DNA of 64,000 nucleotides from Bdellovibrio sp. BCCA (lineage in GTDB: Bacteria; Bdellovibrionota; Bdellovibrionia; Bdellovibrionales; Bdellovibrionaceae), in NCBI RefSeq assembly GCF_037996825.1, contig NZ_JBBNAC010000001.1, forward strand, positions 806,001-870,000. Direction: 5' to 3'. Of the stretch, positions 17,586 through 28,127 are shown in pieces. Numbering within the stretch: position 1 is the first letter of the stretch; every line of letters begins with the position of its first letter. The position numbers and the translations under genes are program-made. Below the pieces are notes generated by a model. It ran no database searches. It had not been told where the DNA came from and saw only the letters and a program-made list of their open reading frames with translations.

Positions 17586-18646
17586 TGAAGGGTTATCTCG
17601 TTCTTGAAACAGGTGAAGTGTACGAGGGACGTTGGAATGGCGGAGAAGATCGCGCTGGTGAAGTCGTCTTTAACACTTCTCATTCAGGTTACGAGGAAAT
17701 TGCCACAGATCCTTCTTATTTCACTCAGATCGTTGTGATGACAGCTCCCATGCAAGGCAATTACGGCATCGAAGACGACGTCTGGGAATCGCGCCGCCTT
17801 TGGATTGAGGGATTTATTTGTCTAGAAATTCAAGACACCGAACGCGATCAAGCTTGGAAAAAACGTCTCACAGAAAATAAAATTCCTCTGGTTACAGAGC
17901 TTGATACTAGAAATTTAGTTTTGCGTCTTCGCAAAGGAACTCCGTGGGGCGCGCTTGTTCAGGCTTCATCCGAACAAGAAGCCCGCAACAAAGCGGTTTC
18001 GTTGATTGCAGCAAAAAAGACCATGGATAAAGATTGGGTTTATCTCACTTCTCGTAAAGAAACAGAAACTCGCCGTGGAGAAAACATGGTGGGTCCTCGT
18101 ATTGCGGTTCTTGATTTTGGCGCTAAAGAAAACATTCTTCGCGAATTGCAAAAGCGTTGCTCCGAAGTGAAGGTTTTTAATAGCCGGGCTTCTGTGCAGG
18201 ATATTTTGGCGTATAATCCCGATGGAATTATGCTCACAAATGGGCCCGGCGATCCCGCTGATGTGAAAATCGCCACAGGCACGGTCCGCGAACTTTTAGG
18301 TGTGAAACCGATTTTTGGGATCTGCATGGGCCATCAAATCCTCGGTCTGGCCCTGGGGGCTAAGACCTATAAATTAAAGTTCGGTCATCGAGGCAGCAAT
18401 CACCCAATTCGCGACACTCTGCTTAATCAAATTTATATGAGCAGTCAAAACCATGGATACGCTGTAGAGGCGGAAAGTCTGCCTCCTGACGCCCAAGTGA
18501 CACAGACCAATCTCAATGATGGCACTGTGGCAGGTTTTTATAGTGAAAAGAGGAAGTATTTAGGAATACAATATCATCCGGAAAGTTGCCCAGGCCCGCA
18601 TGAAGCGACCGGGCTGTTTAGTTACTTTATTGAGCGGATGATATGA
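17585..18646 (+). CDS. carA: carbamoyl-phosphate synthase small chain
   Basis: Glutaminase subunit that hands ammonia to CarB. It is 353 residues. The N-terminal CarA domain (GYLVLETGEVYEG) is followed by a class I glutamine amidotransferase domain with the nucleophile Cys in FGICMGHQILGLALG and the His/Glu pair in YHPESCPGPHEATGLF. The stop overlaps the next start by four bases. Unusually, an unknown gene separates carA from carB. Confidence 0.97.
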   Translation: MKGYLVLETGEVYEGRWNGGEDRAGEVVFNTSHSGYEEIATDPSYFTQIVVMTAPMQGNYGIEDDVWESRRLWIEGFICLEIQDTERDQAWKKRLTENKIPLVTELDTRNLVLRLRKGTPWGALVQASSEQEARNKAVSLIAAKKTMDKDWVYLTSRKETETRRGENMVGPRIAVLDFGAKENILRELQKRCSEVKVFNSRASVQDILAYNPDGIMLTNGPGDPADVKIATGTVRELLGVKPIFGICMGHQILGLALGAKTYKLKFGHRGSNHPIRDTLLNQIYMSSQNHGYAVEAESLPPDAQVTQTNLNDGTVAGFYSEKRKYLGIQYHPESCPGPHEATGLFSYFIERMI

Positions 18647-19290
18647 ACGAATACGAAAAGCTTATAGAAAAAATTCTCAATCACTTTGTTAGCGACGCCT
18701 TCAAAGACGAATTGGCCATGGCCAAAAAGGAGTTCTTTGAAAATGCAGGGACGTTGGATGAAAACTCCGACCACTACGAGTCGCGCATGGCGCAGTTTTA
18801 TGATTGGTATTTTTTCACCCGCGAGCTGAAAGGCTTTGGGCAAACACCACTGGATGCGTGCTTGCTTGTTCGCGAATTGCGTTTTTCTGACGAAGAGTTA
18901 AAGACGCTCGAAGTTTTAAAACAGCACCGTCATTCTATTTTTGAATTTATCAAAATCAAAAACGGCGACGTTTACATCAAAGATCTTTTGGCTAACAAAA
19001 AATTGGTCGTTAAACAGTCTTCTTACGTTTTTGGATTTGATCCTGATGAGCTTTTTGAAGTGCGCTTGATCCCTCAAGGGGATTCTTATGTTTTCACTCG
19101 TGGATTTTGTTTTCATCCCGAGAGCGCAAAAAAATTCATCTTGGGCGAAGTAAAACGCCATCGTAAAGATCCGGATTTGGATCCAGATCTTTTGATGCTT
19201 CGTCTGATTAAAATGCGTTACAAGTTTGAGCAGTATAAACATGTAAGGCCCGAAATGATTTACTCCAACGAGGGGAAATTGGGCATCTGA
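18643..19290 (+). CDS. unknown protein embedded between carA and carB
   Basis: 215 residues, soluble and mostly helical, with no signal. The stretch [20 protein letters not shown] resembles the F-x-x-W-F-x-F-D...G-x-T-x-L pattern seen in SEC-C-associated and related uncharacterised domains, but no Cys cluster is present. The gene starts inside the carA stop (ATGA) and ends 16 bases before carB, so it is co-translated with the pyrimidine genes. It could be a regulator or assembly partner, or simply lodged there. The function is not recognised. Confidence 0.7.
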   Translation: MNEYEKLIEKILNHFVSDAFKDELAMAKKEFFENAGTLDENSDHYESRMAQFYDWYFFTRELKGFGQTPLDACLLVRELRFSDEELKTLEVLKQHRHSIFEFIKIKNGDVYIKDLLANKKLVVKQSSYVFGFDPDELFEVRLIPQGDSYVFTRGFCFHPESAKKFILGEVKRHRKDPDLDPDLLMLRLIKMRYKFEQYKHVRPEMIYSNEGKLGI

Positions 19291-19306
19291 ATCGCAGGAG
19301 GAAAAA

Positions 19307-22300
19307 GTGCCGAGAACGTCCAGTATTAAAAGAGTTTTGATTATTGGCTCTGGACCTATCGTAATTGGACAAGCGTGTGAGTTTGACTACTCCGGCACTC
19401 AAGCCTGTAAAGCCCTGATGAAAGAAGGATTGGAAGTTATTCTTGTGAACTCCAATCCGGCAACGATCATGACAGATCCTGAGGTGGCGACACGAGTTTA
19501 CGTGGAGCCTCTGAAAGTCGATTATCTTGAAAAAATCATTGCGAAAGAAAAACCTGATGCTGTGATCCCGACTCTAGGAGGGCAAACAGCGTTGAATCTC
19601 GCTTTGGATCTTCACGCCAAAGGCATTCTTCAAAAATACAAGGTTCAACTTCTCGGTGCTACACCGACGGTTATTAAAGCCGGTGAAGATCGTGAAATTT
19701 TCCGCGGTATCTTAGATAAAATCGGTGCTCGTTATCCCAAAAGTCATTTGGTCAGAACCTATGAGCATGGTCTGCAAATCGCCGAAGACTTAGGTTACCC
19801 GATGATCCTTCGTCCTAATTACACTCTGGGCGGCGGAGGCGGTGGTATTGCGTATTCTCCAGAAGAATATCAAAACATGCTCATCACAGCTTTACATGAA
19901 AGTCCGACATCGGAAGTTCTTGTTGAAGAAAGCATTCTGGGTTGGAAAGAGTTTGAACTTGAAGTGATGCGCGACCACAAAGGAACTTTCGTTGTGGTTT
20001 GCAGTATCGAAAACTTGGATCCTTGCGGAGTTCATACGGGTGACAGTATCACGGTCGCTCCTCAGCAAACTTTGAGCGATCGCGAATATCAAGAGATGCG
20101 TGATGAAGCTTGCAAGATCATCAACGAAGTCGGTATTCAAACAGGGGGCGCGAATATTCAATTCGCCGTTCATCCCACGACTCGTGAGCGCGTGGTGATT
20201 GAAATGAATCCGCGTGTGAGTCGTTCATCTGCACTAGCAAGTAAAGCGACAGGATTCCCGATTGCAAAAATCGCGGCGTTGTTGGCAATTGGTTACAGTC
20301 TTGATGAACTTCAAAACGACATCACAAAAGTGACGCCGTCTTGTTATGAACCGGCGCTTGATTATGTCGTTACAAAAATCCCGCGTTTTGCGTTTGAAAA
20401 ATTCCAAGGTTCTAAAGATCTTCTCACAACACAAATGAAGAGCGTCGGTGAGGTGATGGGAATCGGTCGCACTTTGCAAGAGTCTTTGATGAAAGCCATG
20501 GCGAGTCTTGAAAAAGATCCGCAAGCGATTCCGGAAGTGGTTTTAGAAACAGGTAAAGTTTCTTATCCGAACAGTCAGCGTATTTATCATCTTTTCCAAG
20601 CGTTTCGCGATGGAAAAACAGTGGCGGAAATCGAAGAGCTGACAAGAATCAATCCGTACTTCTTAGAGCACATCGAAGCTCTGATTAAGTTTGAAAATAA
20701 ATTTAAAAAAGAATTCTCTGATTCCAATACGGAATTATTGCTAGCGGCAAAACGCAAAGGATTCACTGATGCACGTCTTGCCAAGCTTGTAGGTAAAACA
20801 GAAAAAGAAATCTGCCAGTTGCGCGAAAAAAACAATATGTTCCCGCGCTATCAGCAAGTGGATACATGCGCCGGGGAGTTTGAATCTTCCACTCCTTACT
20901 TCTATTCTTCCTATTGGCCGACGGCGTCTGCTACGGTGAATGCCCCTAATGCCGTAGTAATTATCGGAAGTGGACCAAATCGAATCGGTCAAGGGATTGA
21001 GTTTGATTATAGCTGTGTTCGCGGTGTAAAGGGTTTTCAAAAAAGCGGCAGCAAAGTCGTGATGGTGAACTCAAATCCAGAGACAGTTTCAACTGACTAC
21101 GATACGTCAGATGTCCTTTTCTTTGAGCCACTCACAGTTGAAAGTTTGACTGAAATCATGCGCTTTATGAAACCAAAAGGATTTGTCGCTCAACTTGGCG
21201 GTCAAACTCCGATCAGTGTAGCGCATGATTTAGTGAAAGCCGGATTTAAACTTCTAGGTTCTTCATTAGAAACAATTGATCTTGCCGAGGACCGCGGTCT
21301 TTTCACAAAGATTTGCCAAGAACTTAATTTTGCCATTCCAAATTCAGCCATGGCAGGATCACTAGCTGAAGCCCTTCAGCACGAAAAGTCCGTCGGTTAT
21401 CCCATGATCTGCCGTCCAAGTTATGTTTTGGGTGGACGCCGTATGGAAGTGATCGAAAGCCAAGACGAATTGGTCTCCTACTTCCAAAGACATAAAGACT
21501 TTATTTCCTCTGATAAACCATGCTTGATGGATCAATTCTTAGCAGGCGCTCTTGAAGTCGATGTGGATCTCGTGCGCGGTGATGATTGGACCGTTGTTGG
21601 TGGAGTTGTTGAGCATATTGAAGCTGCCGGTGTTCACTCTGGGGACTCCATGGGTGTTCTTCCTCCACAGCGTTTGAAATCTGAAACCTGTGAACGCATT
21701 GAAGAACTGAGTCAGCGTCTTGCTGATCGTATCGGTGTGATCGGTCATTTGAATTTGCAACTCGCTGTGAAGAATGACGTCGTCTACATGCTCGAAGCGA
21801 ATCCTCGCAGCTCGCGCTCAGTTCCATTCGTGGCAAAAGCGACGAACATTCCGCTCATCGATCTAGGTGTCGCAGCGACGTTGGGTAAAAAGAAAAAAGA
21901 TCTTCATCTGGACAAATTAAACTGGAGAAACACACAGCAAGTTTCTGTAAAAGGTGTTGTATTTCCGTTTAAAAAATTCTCCGAGTCAGACTCCATTCTT
22001 GGACCTGAGATGAAATCAACAGGGGAAAGCATGGGCCGTGGAAAAGATTATTCCGAAGCTCTTTCCAAAGCCTTCCTTTCAAGTAACATAAGACTTCCAA
22101 AGATGGGTCAGGTCTTTTTCTCTCTTCGTGATAAAGACAAAGAGTTGATGCTCGACATGGCAAAAGAACTGCAACGTATGGGATATGGCGTTTCTGCAAC
22201 AACGGGAACGGCGAATTTCTTTAACGAACGCGGTGTGAATTGTCTGTCGCTCAGAAAAGTCGATGAAGGTCGTCCGCACTGTGTGGATAAAATCCGCTCG

Positions 22301-22501
22301 GGTGAAGTGGCCTTTGTTATCAACACCACTTCGGGGCGCCGGGCCATCGAAGCGAGCTTCGACATTCGTCGAGCTTGTACGGACTACAATATTCCATGTC
22401 TAACAGAGAGTGACGCTGCTGAGGCTTTCGTTCTTGCTTTGAAAAATCAAAGAAATGAGTCATCATCAGTCGAGGCTCTGGGAGCCATGGAGGAATTTTG
22501 A
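19307..22501 (+). CDS. carB: carbamoyl-phosphate synthase large chain
   Basis: Makes carbamoyl phosphate for arginine and pyrimidine synthesis. It is 1064 residues with two homologous ATP-grasp halves. The N-half has [17 protein letters not shown] and the Gly-rich loop [11 protein letters not shown]; the C-half has [16 protein letters not shown] and [12 protein letters not shown]. An MGS-like allosteric domain closes the protein (about 930-1064), ending with [20 protein letters not shown]. The start is a GTG behind GGAGGAAAA. The stop TGA overlaps the TTG start of the next gene. Confidence 0.97.
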   Translation: MPRTSSIKRVLIIGSGPIVIGQACEFDYSGTQACKALMKEGLEVILVNSNPATIMTDPEVATRVYVEPLKVDYLEKIIAKEKPDAVIPTLGGQTALNLALDLHAKGILQKYKVQLLGATPTVIKAGEDREIFRGILDKIGARYPKSHLVRTYEHGLQIAEDLGYPMILRPNYTLGGGGGGIAYSPEEYQNMLITALHESPTSEVLVEESILGWKEFELEVMRDHKGTFVVVCSIENLDPCGVHTGDSITVAPQQTLSDREYQEMRDEACKIINEVGIQTGGANIQFAVHPTTRERVVIEMNPRVSRSSALASKATGFPIAKIAALLAIGYSLDELQNDITKVTPSCYEPALDYVVTKIPRFAFEKFQGSKDLLTTQMKSVGEVMGIGRTLQESLMKAMASLEKDPQAIPEVVLETGKVSYPNSQRIYHLFQAFRDGKTVAEIEELTRINPYFLEHIEALIKFENKFKKEFSDSNTELLLAAKRKGFTDARLAKLVGKTEKEICQLREKNNMFPRYQQVDTCAGEFESSTPYFYSSYWPTASATVNAPNAVVIIGSGPNRIGQGIEFDYSCVRGVKGFQKSGSKVVMVNSNPETVSTDYDTSDVLFFEPLTVESLTEIMRFMKPKGFVAQLGGQTPISVAHDLVKAGFKLLGSSLETIDLAEDRGLFTKICQELNFAIPNSAMAGSLAEALQHEKSVGYPMICRPSYVLGGRRMEVIESQDELVSYFQRHKDFISSDKPCLMDQFLAGALEVDVDLVRGDDWTVVGGVVEHIEAAGVHSGDSMGVLPPQRLKSETCERIEELSQRLADRIGVIGHLNLQLAVKNDVVYMLEANPRSSRSVPFVAKATNIPLIDLGVAATLGKKKKDLHLDKLNWRNTQQVSVKGVVFPFKKFSESDSILGPEMKSTGESMGRGKDYSEALSKAFLSSNIRLPKMGQVFFSLRDKDKELMLDMAKELQRMGYGVSATTGTANFFNERGVNCLSLRKVDEGRPHCVDKIRSGEVAFVINTTSGRRAIEASFDIRRACTDYNIPCLTESDAAEAFVLALKNQRNESSSVEALGAMEEF

Positions 22502-23391
22502 AAAGACTCATTCTAGGACTGATTGCACTTCTAGTTTTTTCAAGCGTTCAGGCGGCTGAAACAAATAGCAACGAAACAAACCCACCGTCGATCACCATTG
22601 GTGTGATTCCCGGTGGGAATCCCGAAAACCTGCGTGAGCAAGGTTTGAATTTGGCCAAAGAGCTTCAAGCAAAGCTCAATATTCCGGTTAACATTTATAT
22701 TTCAAAAAACTATGCAGGTCTTATTGAGGCCATGAAAACAAAGAAAGTGGATTTCGCTTTCTTTTCTTCTTTGACGTATGTTTTTGCTGAAGAACAAGCG
22801 CAGGCCAAAGTTCTCCTTAAAAAAGTATGGAATCAGCCGTTTTATTATTCGGCGATCATCACTCCGCAAAGATCTGGAATCAAAAAACTGAAGGATCTTA
22901 AAGGAAAGCGCATTGCCTTTGTGGATGATAAGTCTTCTTCAGGCTATTTGTATCCGCAAGTGGCACTCAGAAAGATCGGTCTTACAGATAAAGACTTTAA
23001 AGAAGTCGCCTTCTCTGGAAATCACCAAGCTTCCATTCAGTTTTTGGAAGCCAACAGAGTCGATGCGGCCGCGGTGTTCAGTGACGACGAAAAGGGAACA
23101 CAGGGCGCATGGGTGAAATTCGGAACAAATAAAAAAGCCAAATATCGCATTATTTGGATGAGTGCTCCGATTCCTAATGATCCATTCTGTGTTCGTCAGG
23201 ATTTTTATGACACTTATCCTAAGACAACGCACACTTTGATGTTTGCTTTGATCGACATCTTGGCCGAATCCCAAGATAAAAACGCTTACTCTGAAATTTT
23301 AGGTTCTCGCGACTTGATGCCTGCCACTTCTAAACAGTATGATCCTGTTAGGGAGATGGTGAAAGCTCTGAATCTTGAGCTCAAACCATAG
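22498..23391 (+). CDS. PhnD-type phosphate/phosphonate-binding protein
   Basis: Periplasmic solute-binding protein of the PhnD/PtxB family. It is 297 residues with a signal peptide (to about 20, ...SVQA). It shows [14 protein letters not shown], the [15 protein letters not shown] pocket and [24 protein letters not shown], all typical of the fold. The start is TTG 22498, overlapping the carB stop and preceded by GGAGGAA. The usual PhnC/PhnE permease is absent; instead an ABC-2 type pair follows. It may sense or bind an anionic ligand for another purpose; the ligand is unknown. Confidence 0.8.
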   Translation: MKRLILGLIALLVFSSVQAAETNSNETNPPSITIGVIPGGNPENLREQGLNLAKELQAKLNIPVNIYISKNYAGLIEAMKTKKVDFAFFSSLTYVFAEEQAQAKVLLKKVWNQPFYYSAIITPQRSGIKKLKDLKGKRIAFVDDKSSSGYLYPQVALRKIGLTDKDFKEVAFSGNHQASIQFLEANRVDAAAVFSDDEKGTQGAWVKFGTNKKAKYRIIWMSAPIPNDPFCVRQDFYDTYPKTTHTLMFALIDILAESQDKNAYSEILGSRDLMPATSKQYDPVREMVKALNLELKP

Positions 23392-23397
23392 AGTTTG

Positions 23398-24144
23398 ATG
23401 GCAGCAGTACTCAAAGTTGAAAAGCTCAATAAAACATTTAAAGGTGGTCTTTTTGAAAAAGATCGCCATGTTTTGCGTGATGTGACCTTTTCGCTTCCTG
23501 AAGGACAAACTTCCGGCTTCGTTGGCAGCAACGGCTCAGGCAAAACCACAACGATCAAATGTCTTTTCGATTTTATTCGTCCCAACAGTGGCGAAATTCT
23601 TTTTTTCGGAAAACCGTTAAGCAGTGAAAGCAAAACCCGCATCGGCTATTTGCCAGAGCGTCCTTATCTTTATGAATTCCTCACGGGTATGGAGTTTTTG
23701 CGTCTGCACTGGAATCTTTGTTACGGCTCCACAATGAAGGACTTCCATGAAAGAGCCCATGAAGCTCTTAAAAAAGTAGATCTGATGGAGGCCAAAGACC
23801 GCCGTCTTCGTACGTACTCCAAAGGTATGTTGCAAAGAGTGGGAATCGCCCAAGCTATTCTCACAAGACCTGATTTGTTGATTCTTGATGAACCAATGTC
23901 AGGTCTTGATCCCGATGGGCGCGCGATGGTGAAAGACATTTTGCGCGAAGAGCAAAAACGCGGCGTGAGTCTATTTTTTAGCAGCCATCTTCTGCAAGAT
24001 ATGGAAGAGCTTTGCAGTCATTTAGTTGTCATCAATCGCGGGCAAATCCTTTACGACGGAGTTTTAAATTCCTTTATGGCGGAATTCCAAAGCCTTGAAA
24101 GAGCCTTCGCGGTTCTTAAAGGCCGGGAGGAAGCTCATGGGTAA
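23398..24144 (+). CDS. ABC transporter ATP-binding protein (NatA/NosF type)
   Basis: 248 residues. Walker A is GSNGSGKTTTIKC, the signature YSKGMLQRVGIAQAIL, Walker B LLILDEPMSGLDPDG and the switch His SSHLLQDMEE. The pattern belongs to the ABC-2 family (Nos/Nat/Bcr type), where one ATPase drives a small permease. The start is ATG 23398 rather than the TTG just before it. It overlaps the permease gene by eight bases, giving a complete exporter. The PhnD-like gene precedes it by six bases. Confidence 0.92.
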   Translation: MAAVLKVEKLNKTFKGGLFEKDRHVLRDVTFSLPEGQTSGFVGSNGSGKTTTIKCLFDFIRPNSGEILFFGKPLSSESKTRIGYLPERPYLYEFLTGMEFLRLHWNLCYGSTMKDFHERAHEALKKVDLMEAKDRRLRTYSKGMLQRVGIAQAILTRPDLLILDEPMSGLDPDGRAMVKDILREEQKRGVSLFFSSHLLQDMEELCSHLVVINRGQILYDGVLNSFMAEFQSLERAFAVLKGREEAHG

Positions 24145-24907
24145 AGTTTGGGCTTTAGCAAAAACTACTTTGCGTGAAATGTTGCGCGAAAAAGTGTTCC
24201 TCGTTGTGGTTTTGATCGCAGTCGCACTTTTAGCACTGAGTTTCTTACTTGGAGCTTTGTCTTTCGCGGAACAAAGAAAAATTCTCACAGACTTCGGATT
24301 CCTGGCGATTCAAGTGGCGGCCTTAGGTGTGTCTCTTTTTTCAGGCTCCTATTTACTAGCTAAAGAAATCGAAAAACAAACATGTCTTTTGATTCTTTCA
24401 AGACCCGTTAGTCGTGAGCAATTCATCCTCGGAAAAATCTTTGGTGTCCTTGCATTGAATACTCTTCTATTAGCCGCTTTGGGAGTTCTTCTTTGGGCGC
24501 TTTTAGGTCTTTGGAAGGAACCAAATCTTTGGCTATCATTTGTAGAAATATGTCTGAGCCTCTGGTTTGAAAGCGCTGTGATCTTGTGTCTGGTCATCTG
24601 CTTTAGTTTGATCGTCAGACCTGTGCTTGCATTGGGCGCAGGATTTATGGTTTTCCTTCTGGGGCATTGGCTGGGTGATCTGACGTTCTTCGCCGAAAAA
24701 AGCAAAGAAGAACTTTTCATTCAAGCCGTTAAAGTTTTCCATTGGATCACGCCCAATCTTTATCGCATGAACTGGAAGTCCGCTTACTTCTTGGAAAACG
24801 GAATTCCCGCGCAAAATGTGGGGTGGATGATCGCACACATGACAGGATGGGGAATTTTACTCATCCTTGCCACAAATTTCTTCTTCAGGAGAAAAGACAT
24901 TGTCTAA
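24137..24907 (+). CDS. ABC-2 type permease (NosY-like)
   Basis: 256 residues with six hydrophobic segments. The start is ATG 24137, which follows a GGGAGG site; in-frame codons further upstream fall inside the ATPase gene. The N-terminus MGKVWALAKTTLREMLREKVF and the motif LLAKEIEKQTCLLILSRPVSR are typical of NosY/ABC-2 permeases, where the cytoplasmic loop after helix 2 contacts the ATPase. The substrate is not evident. The last bases overlap the start of the prepilin peptidase gene. Confidence 0.85.
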   Translation: MGKVWALAKTTLREMLREKVFLVVVLIAVALLALSFLLGALSFAEQRKILTDFGFLAIQVAALGVSLFSGSYLLAKEIEKQTCLLILSRPVSREQFILGKIFGVLALNTLLLAALGVLLWALLGLWKEPNLWLSFVEICLSLWFESAVILCLVICFSLIVRPVLALGAGFMVFLLGHWLGDLTFFAEKSKEELFIQAVKVFHWITPNLYRMNWKSAYFLENGIPAQNVGWMIAHMTGWGILLILATNFFFRRKDIV

Positions 24908-25691
24908 TTTGGATCTTACTTTCTATATTTTCTTCTTTATTTTAGGAGCGATCTTTGGAAGTTTCGCCAACGTCGTGATTTATCGTCTGCCAAAAGAAGA
25001 AAGCGTCGTAAAGCCTCGCAGTTATTGTTACAACTGCAAAACGCCGATCAAATGGTACGACAATATTCCTATTTTTAGCTGGTTCATCCTGCGCGGAAAA
25101 TGCCGTCACTGTGGCGCAAAATTCTCTTTCCGCTATCCACTCGTGGAATTGATCATGGCGGGACTTTTCACTTTAAGCTTTCACTACGTTGGATTTTCTT
25201 GGTCTTTGTTAGAATATCTGATTTTCATTTTCGGCCTCGTTGTCTGCACCTTTATCGATCTTGATCACATGATTTTGCCTGATGAATTCACTCTTTCAGG
25301 AATCGTGATTGGACTTGTTGGCGCCGCTCTAAATCCTCACCGCGAATTCTTGGACGCCCTTTTCGGCGTTTTAATGGGCGGTGGATTTTTGTGGGGCATG
25401 GCTTACGTGTATTATCTTCTAACAAAACAAGAAGGCATGGGCGGGGGAGATATCAAACTCCTTGCTTGGATCGGCGCGCTTCTTGGATGGAAGGCGATTC
25501 CTTTTGTGATTATGTCTTCAGCCATCATAGGAAGTGTGATTGGTTTGATCGCTGCAAGAAAACAGAAGGCTGGACTAAAGACTGTAATTCCTTTCGGACC
25601 CTACCTGGCCTTAGGTGCTATTTTGTATTTGTTCGGTGGAGAGACCATCGCTCTCTGGTACTTGAACCTATTTTTACCCGGCTTAGGCTAA
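24900..25691 (+). CDS. pilD: prepilin peptidase / N-methyltransferase
   Basis: Bifunctional membrane enzyme that cleaves type IV prepilins and methylates their new N-terminus. It is 263 residues from TTG 24900, which sits seven bases after AGGAG. The cytoplasmic loop has the two zinc-type Cys pairs (CYNCKTP and CRHCGAKF); the catalytic aspartates are in FIDLDHMILPDE and GGGDIKLLAW. About seven more membrane segments follow. It lies directly upstream of pilMNOPQ, whose operon has its own promoter. Confidence 0.95.
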   Translation: MSNLDLTFYIFFFILGAIFGSFANVVIYRLPKEESVVKPRSYCYNCKTPIKWYDNIPIFSWFILRGKCRHCGAKFSFRYPLVELIMAGLFTLSFHYVGFSWSLLEYLIFIFGLVVCTFIDLDHMILPDEFTLSGIVIGLVGAALNPHREFLDALFGVLMGGGFLWGMAYVYYLLTKQEGMGGGDIKLLAWIGALLGWKAIPFVIMSSAIIGSVIGLIAARKQKAGLKTVIPFGPYLALGAILYLFGGETIALWYLNLFLPGLG

Positions 25692-25750
25692 TTTTCTCAG
25701 ATATAACGTTTTGATATCTGGACCTTTTTAGAAGTTCGCGAGAGCCATAT

Positions 25751-25779
25751 TTGACATTCCCTGTCCAAGCAGAAATAAT
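25751..25779 (+). promoter_or_regulatory. sigma-70-type promoter of the pilMNOPQ operon
   Basis: TTGACA (25751-25756) and AATAAT (25774-25779) are 17 bases apart. A start near 25786 would leave a leader of about 75 bases before pilM. Confidence 0.7.
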
Positions 25780-25861
25780 TTTATTATTTAGGACTTGTGT
25801 CCCAAGGACGTAAGTCTTTGAAATGACATCTGAGTGATACAACTGGGGAAGCAGCGAAAGC

Positions 25862-26917
25862 ATGTTTTTTAAATCGAAGAAAGTTATCGGACTCGATATC
25901 GGAACGAGTTCCATCAAACTGGCTGAAATGGACTTCAGTGGCAAAGGAGCCCAGTTGCTTTCTTTTGGTTTCGCGCCAACTCCGCCGAATTCTGTTTCTG
26001 GTGGTGAGATTGTTGATATCGCTTCGGTTGGTATCGCCATTCAATCTTTGATCAATGAAGTAAAATCCAAACGCAAGAGCATCTCTACGGCGATGTGGGG
26101 CACAGCCGTGATCGTGAAGAAAATCACGATTCCCAAAATGGATAAAAAACTTATCAAAGATCAAATCCGTTTCGAGGCCGAGCAATACATCCCGTTTGAT
26201 ATCAACAATATCAGCTTGGCCCATCATATTTTGGCGGGCAGCAGTTCTCCAGACACGATGGATATTTTATTGATCGCCGCTCAAAACGAACTCGTCACTC
26301 AGTACACGCAGGTGATTGAAGTGAGCGGACTTTCTTGCGGCGTTTTGGATGTGAGTGGTTTCGCTCTCGCAAATGCCTTCGAATTGAATTACGGAAAAAT
26401 CCCTGGAGAAGTTGTCGGAATTCTCAACTTCGGCGCATCGATTACAAATTTCGTGGTCGTGCAAAATGGCGAAGTGATTTTCTGCCGTGATATTCCTGTG
26501 GGTGGTGCGAACTACACGAATGAAATCCACAAAGCGATGGGCGTGACAGTGGCTGAAGCCGAAGCCCTCAAACTCAGCGCGATCTCTCGCCGTGAAGTTC
26601 CCGACGAAGTTCACAGTATCATCAGCGCAACCAACGAAGCGGTGACAGAAGAGATTCGCAGCAGCTTGGACTTCTTAAGTGCGACAACAAATGGTCTTGT
26701 CTTGAACCGTTGCTTTTTCACGGGCGGAAGTTCTGCAACATCAGGCCTGACAGAGACAGTGTCTCGTGTGACTGGCATCTTGATGGAGCCATTTAATCCA
26801 TTCTTGCGCGTGAAAGCGAATCCAAAAAAATTCTCTCCCGAATACTTGGATCAAATCAGCTCTTTTGCTGGCGTTGTGACAGGTCTCGCTTTGCGTGAAG
26901 TGGGGGATGCATCATGA
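25862..26917 (+). CDS. pilM: type IV pilus assembly protein PilM
   Basis: Cytoplasmic actin-like ATPase that links the pilus motor to PilN. It is 351 residues. The N-terminal phosphate loop KVIGLDIGTSSIKLAEM, the second loop GILNFGASITNFVVVQNG and the adenosine motif FFTGGSSATSGLTETV are all present. It overlaps pilN by four bases (ATGA). It is the first gene of the alignment-complex operon. Confidence 0.96.
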   Translation: MFFKSKKVIGLDIGTSSIKLAEMDFSGKGAQLLSFGFAPTPPNSVSGGEIVDIASVGIAIQSLINEVKSKRKSISTAMWGTAVIVKKITIPKMDKKLIKDQIRFEAEQYIPFDINNISLAHHILAGSSSPDTMDILLIAAQNELVTQYTQVIEVSGLSCGVLDVSGFALANAFELNYGKIPGEVVGILNFGASITNFVVVQNGEVIFCRDIPVGGANYTNEIHKAMGVTVAEAEALKLSAISRREVPDEVHSIISATNEAVTEEIRSSLDFLSATTNGLVLNRCFFTGGSSATSGLTETVSRVTGILMEPFNPFLRVKANPKKFSPEYLDQISSFAGVVTGLALREVGDAS

Positions 26918-27522
26918 TTAAAATCAATCTGGCATCCGGAGCTTCTATCAGTGCAGGGTCTCCTCTTGGAGCTTCACTGGGAATTTCGTCAGACAGTTTC
27001 TTAGCTCCCGATGAGATGAGAAAAGAAGCCCTGAAGCGTTTGGTTTTGATTCTTGTGGGACCTTTGGCTTTATACATTTATCAAAATCAAAACGTGCCGG
27101 GCAAGGTTGCTGATCTCAATGCAAAAACGCAAGTTTTGACAGAGTTGCAAAACTACAACTCAAAACAAGCGGCCTCTGTTGCGGAGATCAAAAAGTTTAA
27201 AGAAGACGAAGCATTGATTGAGGCGCGTATTTCTGCGCTTGAAAAAATCGCCAAGGACCGTCAAAGAGAGATCCGCGTTTTGGATTTATTGCAAACTGTG
27301 ATTCCTGAAAAGGCATGGCTCACACGCGTGCAAATCAATCCGGATAAAGTAAATGTGCAAGGTTTGGCTTTGAGTGATTTTGAAGTATCCTCTTTTTTGG
27401 AAGCGTTAACAAAGAGCGCATTCCTAATGGACGTGAACTTAGTAAGTTCAAGCGAGATCAATCAAGATGGCGTGATGTTAAAAAAGTTTGAAATTAGCTG
27501 TTTGTTGGAGAGACCCGAATGA
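26914..27522 (+). CDS. pilN: type IV pilus assembly protein PilN
   Basis: Bitopic inner-membrane protein that pairs with PilO. The N-terminus IKINLA is the PilM-binding motif (INLL-type); it is followed here by a longer cytoplasmic part (to about 43) than usual, a membrane helix (45-60), a coiled coil (65-118) and a ferredoxin-like periplasmic domain (120-200). It is 202 residues. It overlaps pilM and pilO by four bases each. Confidence 0.93.
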   Translation: MIKINLASGASISAGSPLGASLGISSDSFLAPDEMRKEALKRLVLILVGPLALYIYQNQNVPGKVADLNAKTQVLTELQNYNSKQAASVAEIKKFKEDEALIEARISALEKIAKDRQREIRVLDLLQTVIPEKAWLTRVQINPDKVNVQGLALSDFEVSSFLEALTKSAFLMDVNLVSSSEINQDGVMLKKFEISCLLERPE

Positions 27523-28127
27523 ATAAGTTCTTTGAAACTCTCGCAGCACAACAAATCAGTAAGGTTCTGATCATCGGATTAGGGCTGACGGCATTTTATT
27601 GGTATGCACTTTACGACGACGGCTCTGCTGTTGACGCGCAAATCGTGCAAATCAGCCAACAGCTTCAAGAAGAAGAAAATAAGAAAAAAGACACGGACGC
27701 GACTTTAAAACAAGTGCAAGAGATGCAAGAGAAGGTCGGACAACTCAGTCAAAAATATCAAGAAATCTCTCGTCGTCTTCCGTCAGTGCTTTTCTCTATT
27801 GATATCAATAAAGCGATCGACGACTTCGCTCGCAATGCCGGCGTGAGTGTGAAATCGAAAAAACCAGGCGACAACGTTAAAAAAGAAGTCGTTGAAGAAG
27901 TTCCTGTGGATGTGACGTTGGAAGGAAGTTACGCGGAACTCGCGCAATTTTCTTTCTTGGTATCGACAGCAGAACGTATGGCTCGTGTGAAAAACGTCGT
28001 GATCACAGAGTCTGAACCCGGAAGTAAGAAGTTGAAATTTGAAGGTCAGGTGGTTGGTTACAAACTGGCTCCTGAAGAAAAGAAAAAACCTGCCGATGGA
28101 ACGGCAGGAACGGAGACTCCGCAGTGA
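27519..28127 (+). CDS. pilO: type IV pilus assembly protein PilO
   Basis: 202 residues. A membrane helix (15-31) is followed by a long coiled coil (40-90, EEENKKKDTDATLKQVQEMQ) and a periplasmic alpha/beta domain (95-190) that matches the PilO core, with VTLEGSYAELAQFSFLVSTA. The C-terminal tail is low-complexity (Lys, Pro, Gly). It overlaps both neighbours by four bases, as expected for equimolar alignment-complex subunits. Confidence 0.93.
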   Translation: MNKFFETLAAQQISKVLIIGLGLTAFYWYALYDDGSAVDAQIVQISQQLQEEENKKKDTDATLKQVQEMQEKVGQLSQKYQEISRRLPSVLFSIDINKAIDDFARNAGVSVKSKKPGDNVKKEVVEEVPVDVTLEGSYAELAQFSFLVSTAERMARVKNVVITESEPGSKKLKFEGQVVGYKLAPEEKKKPADGTAGTETPQ

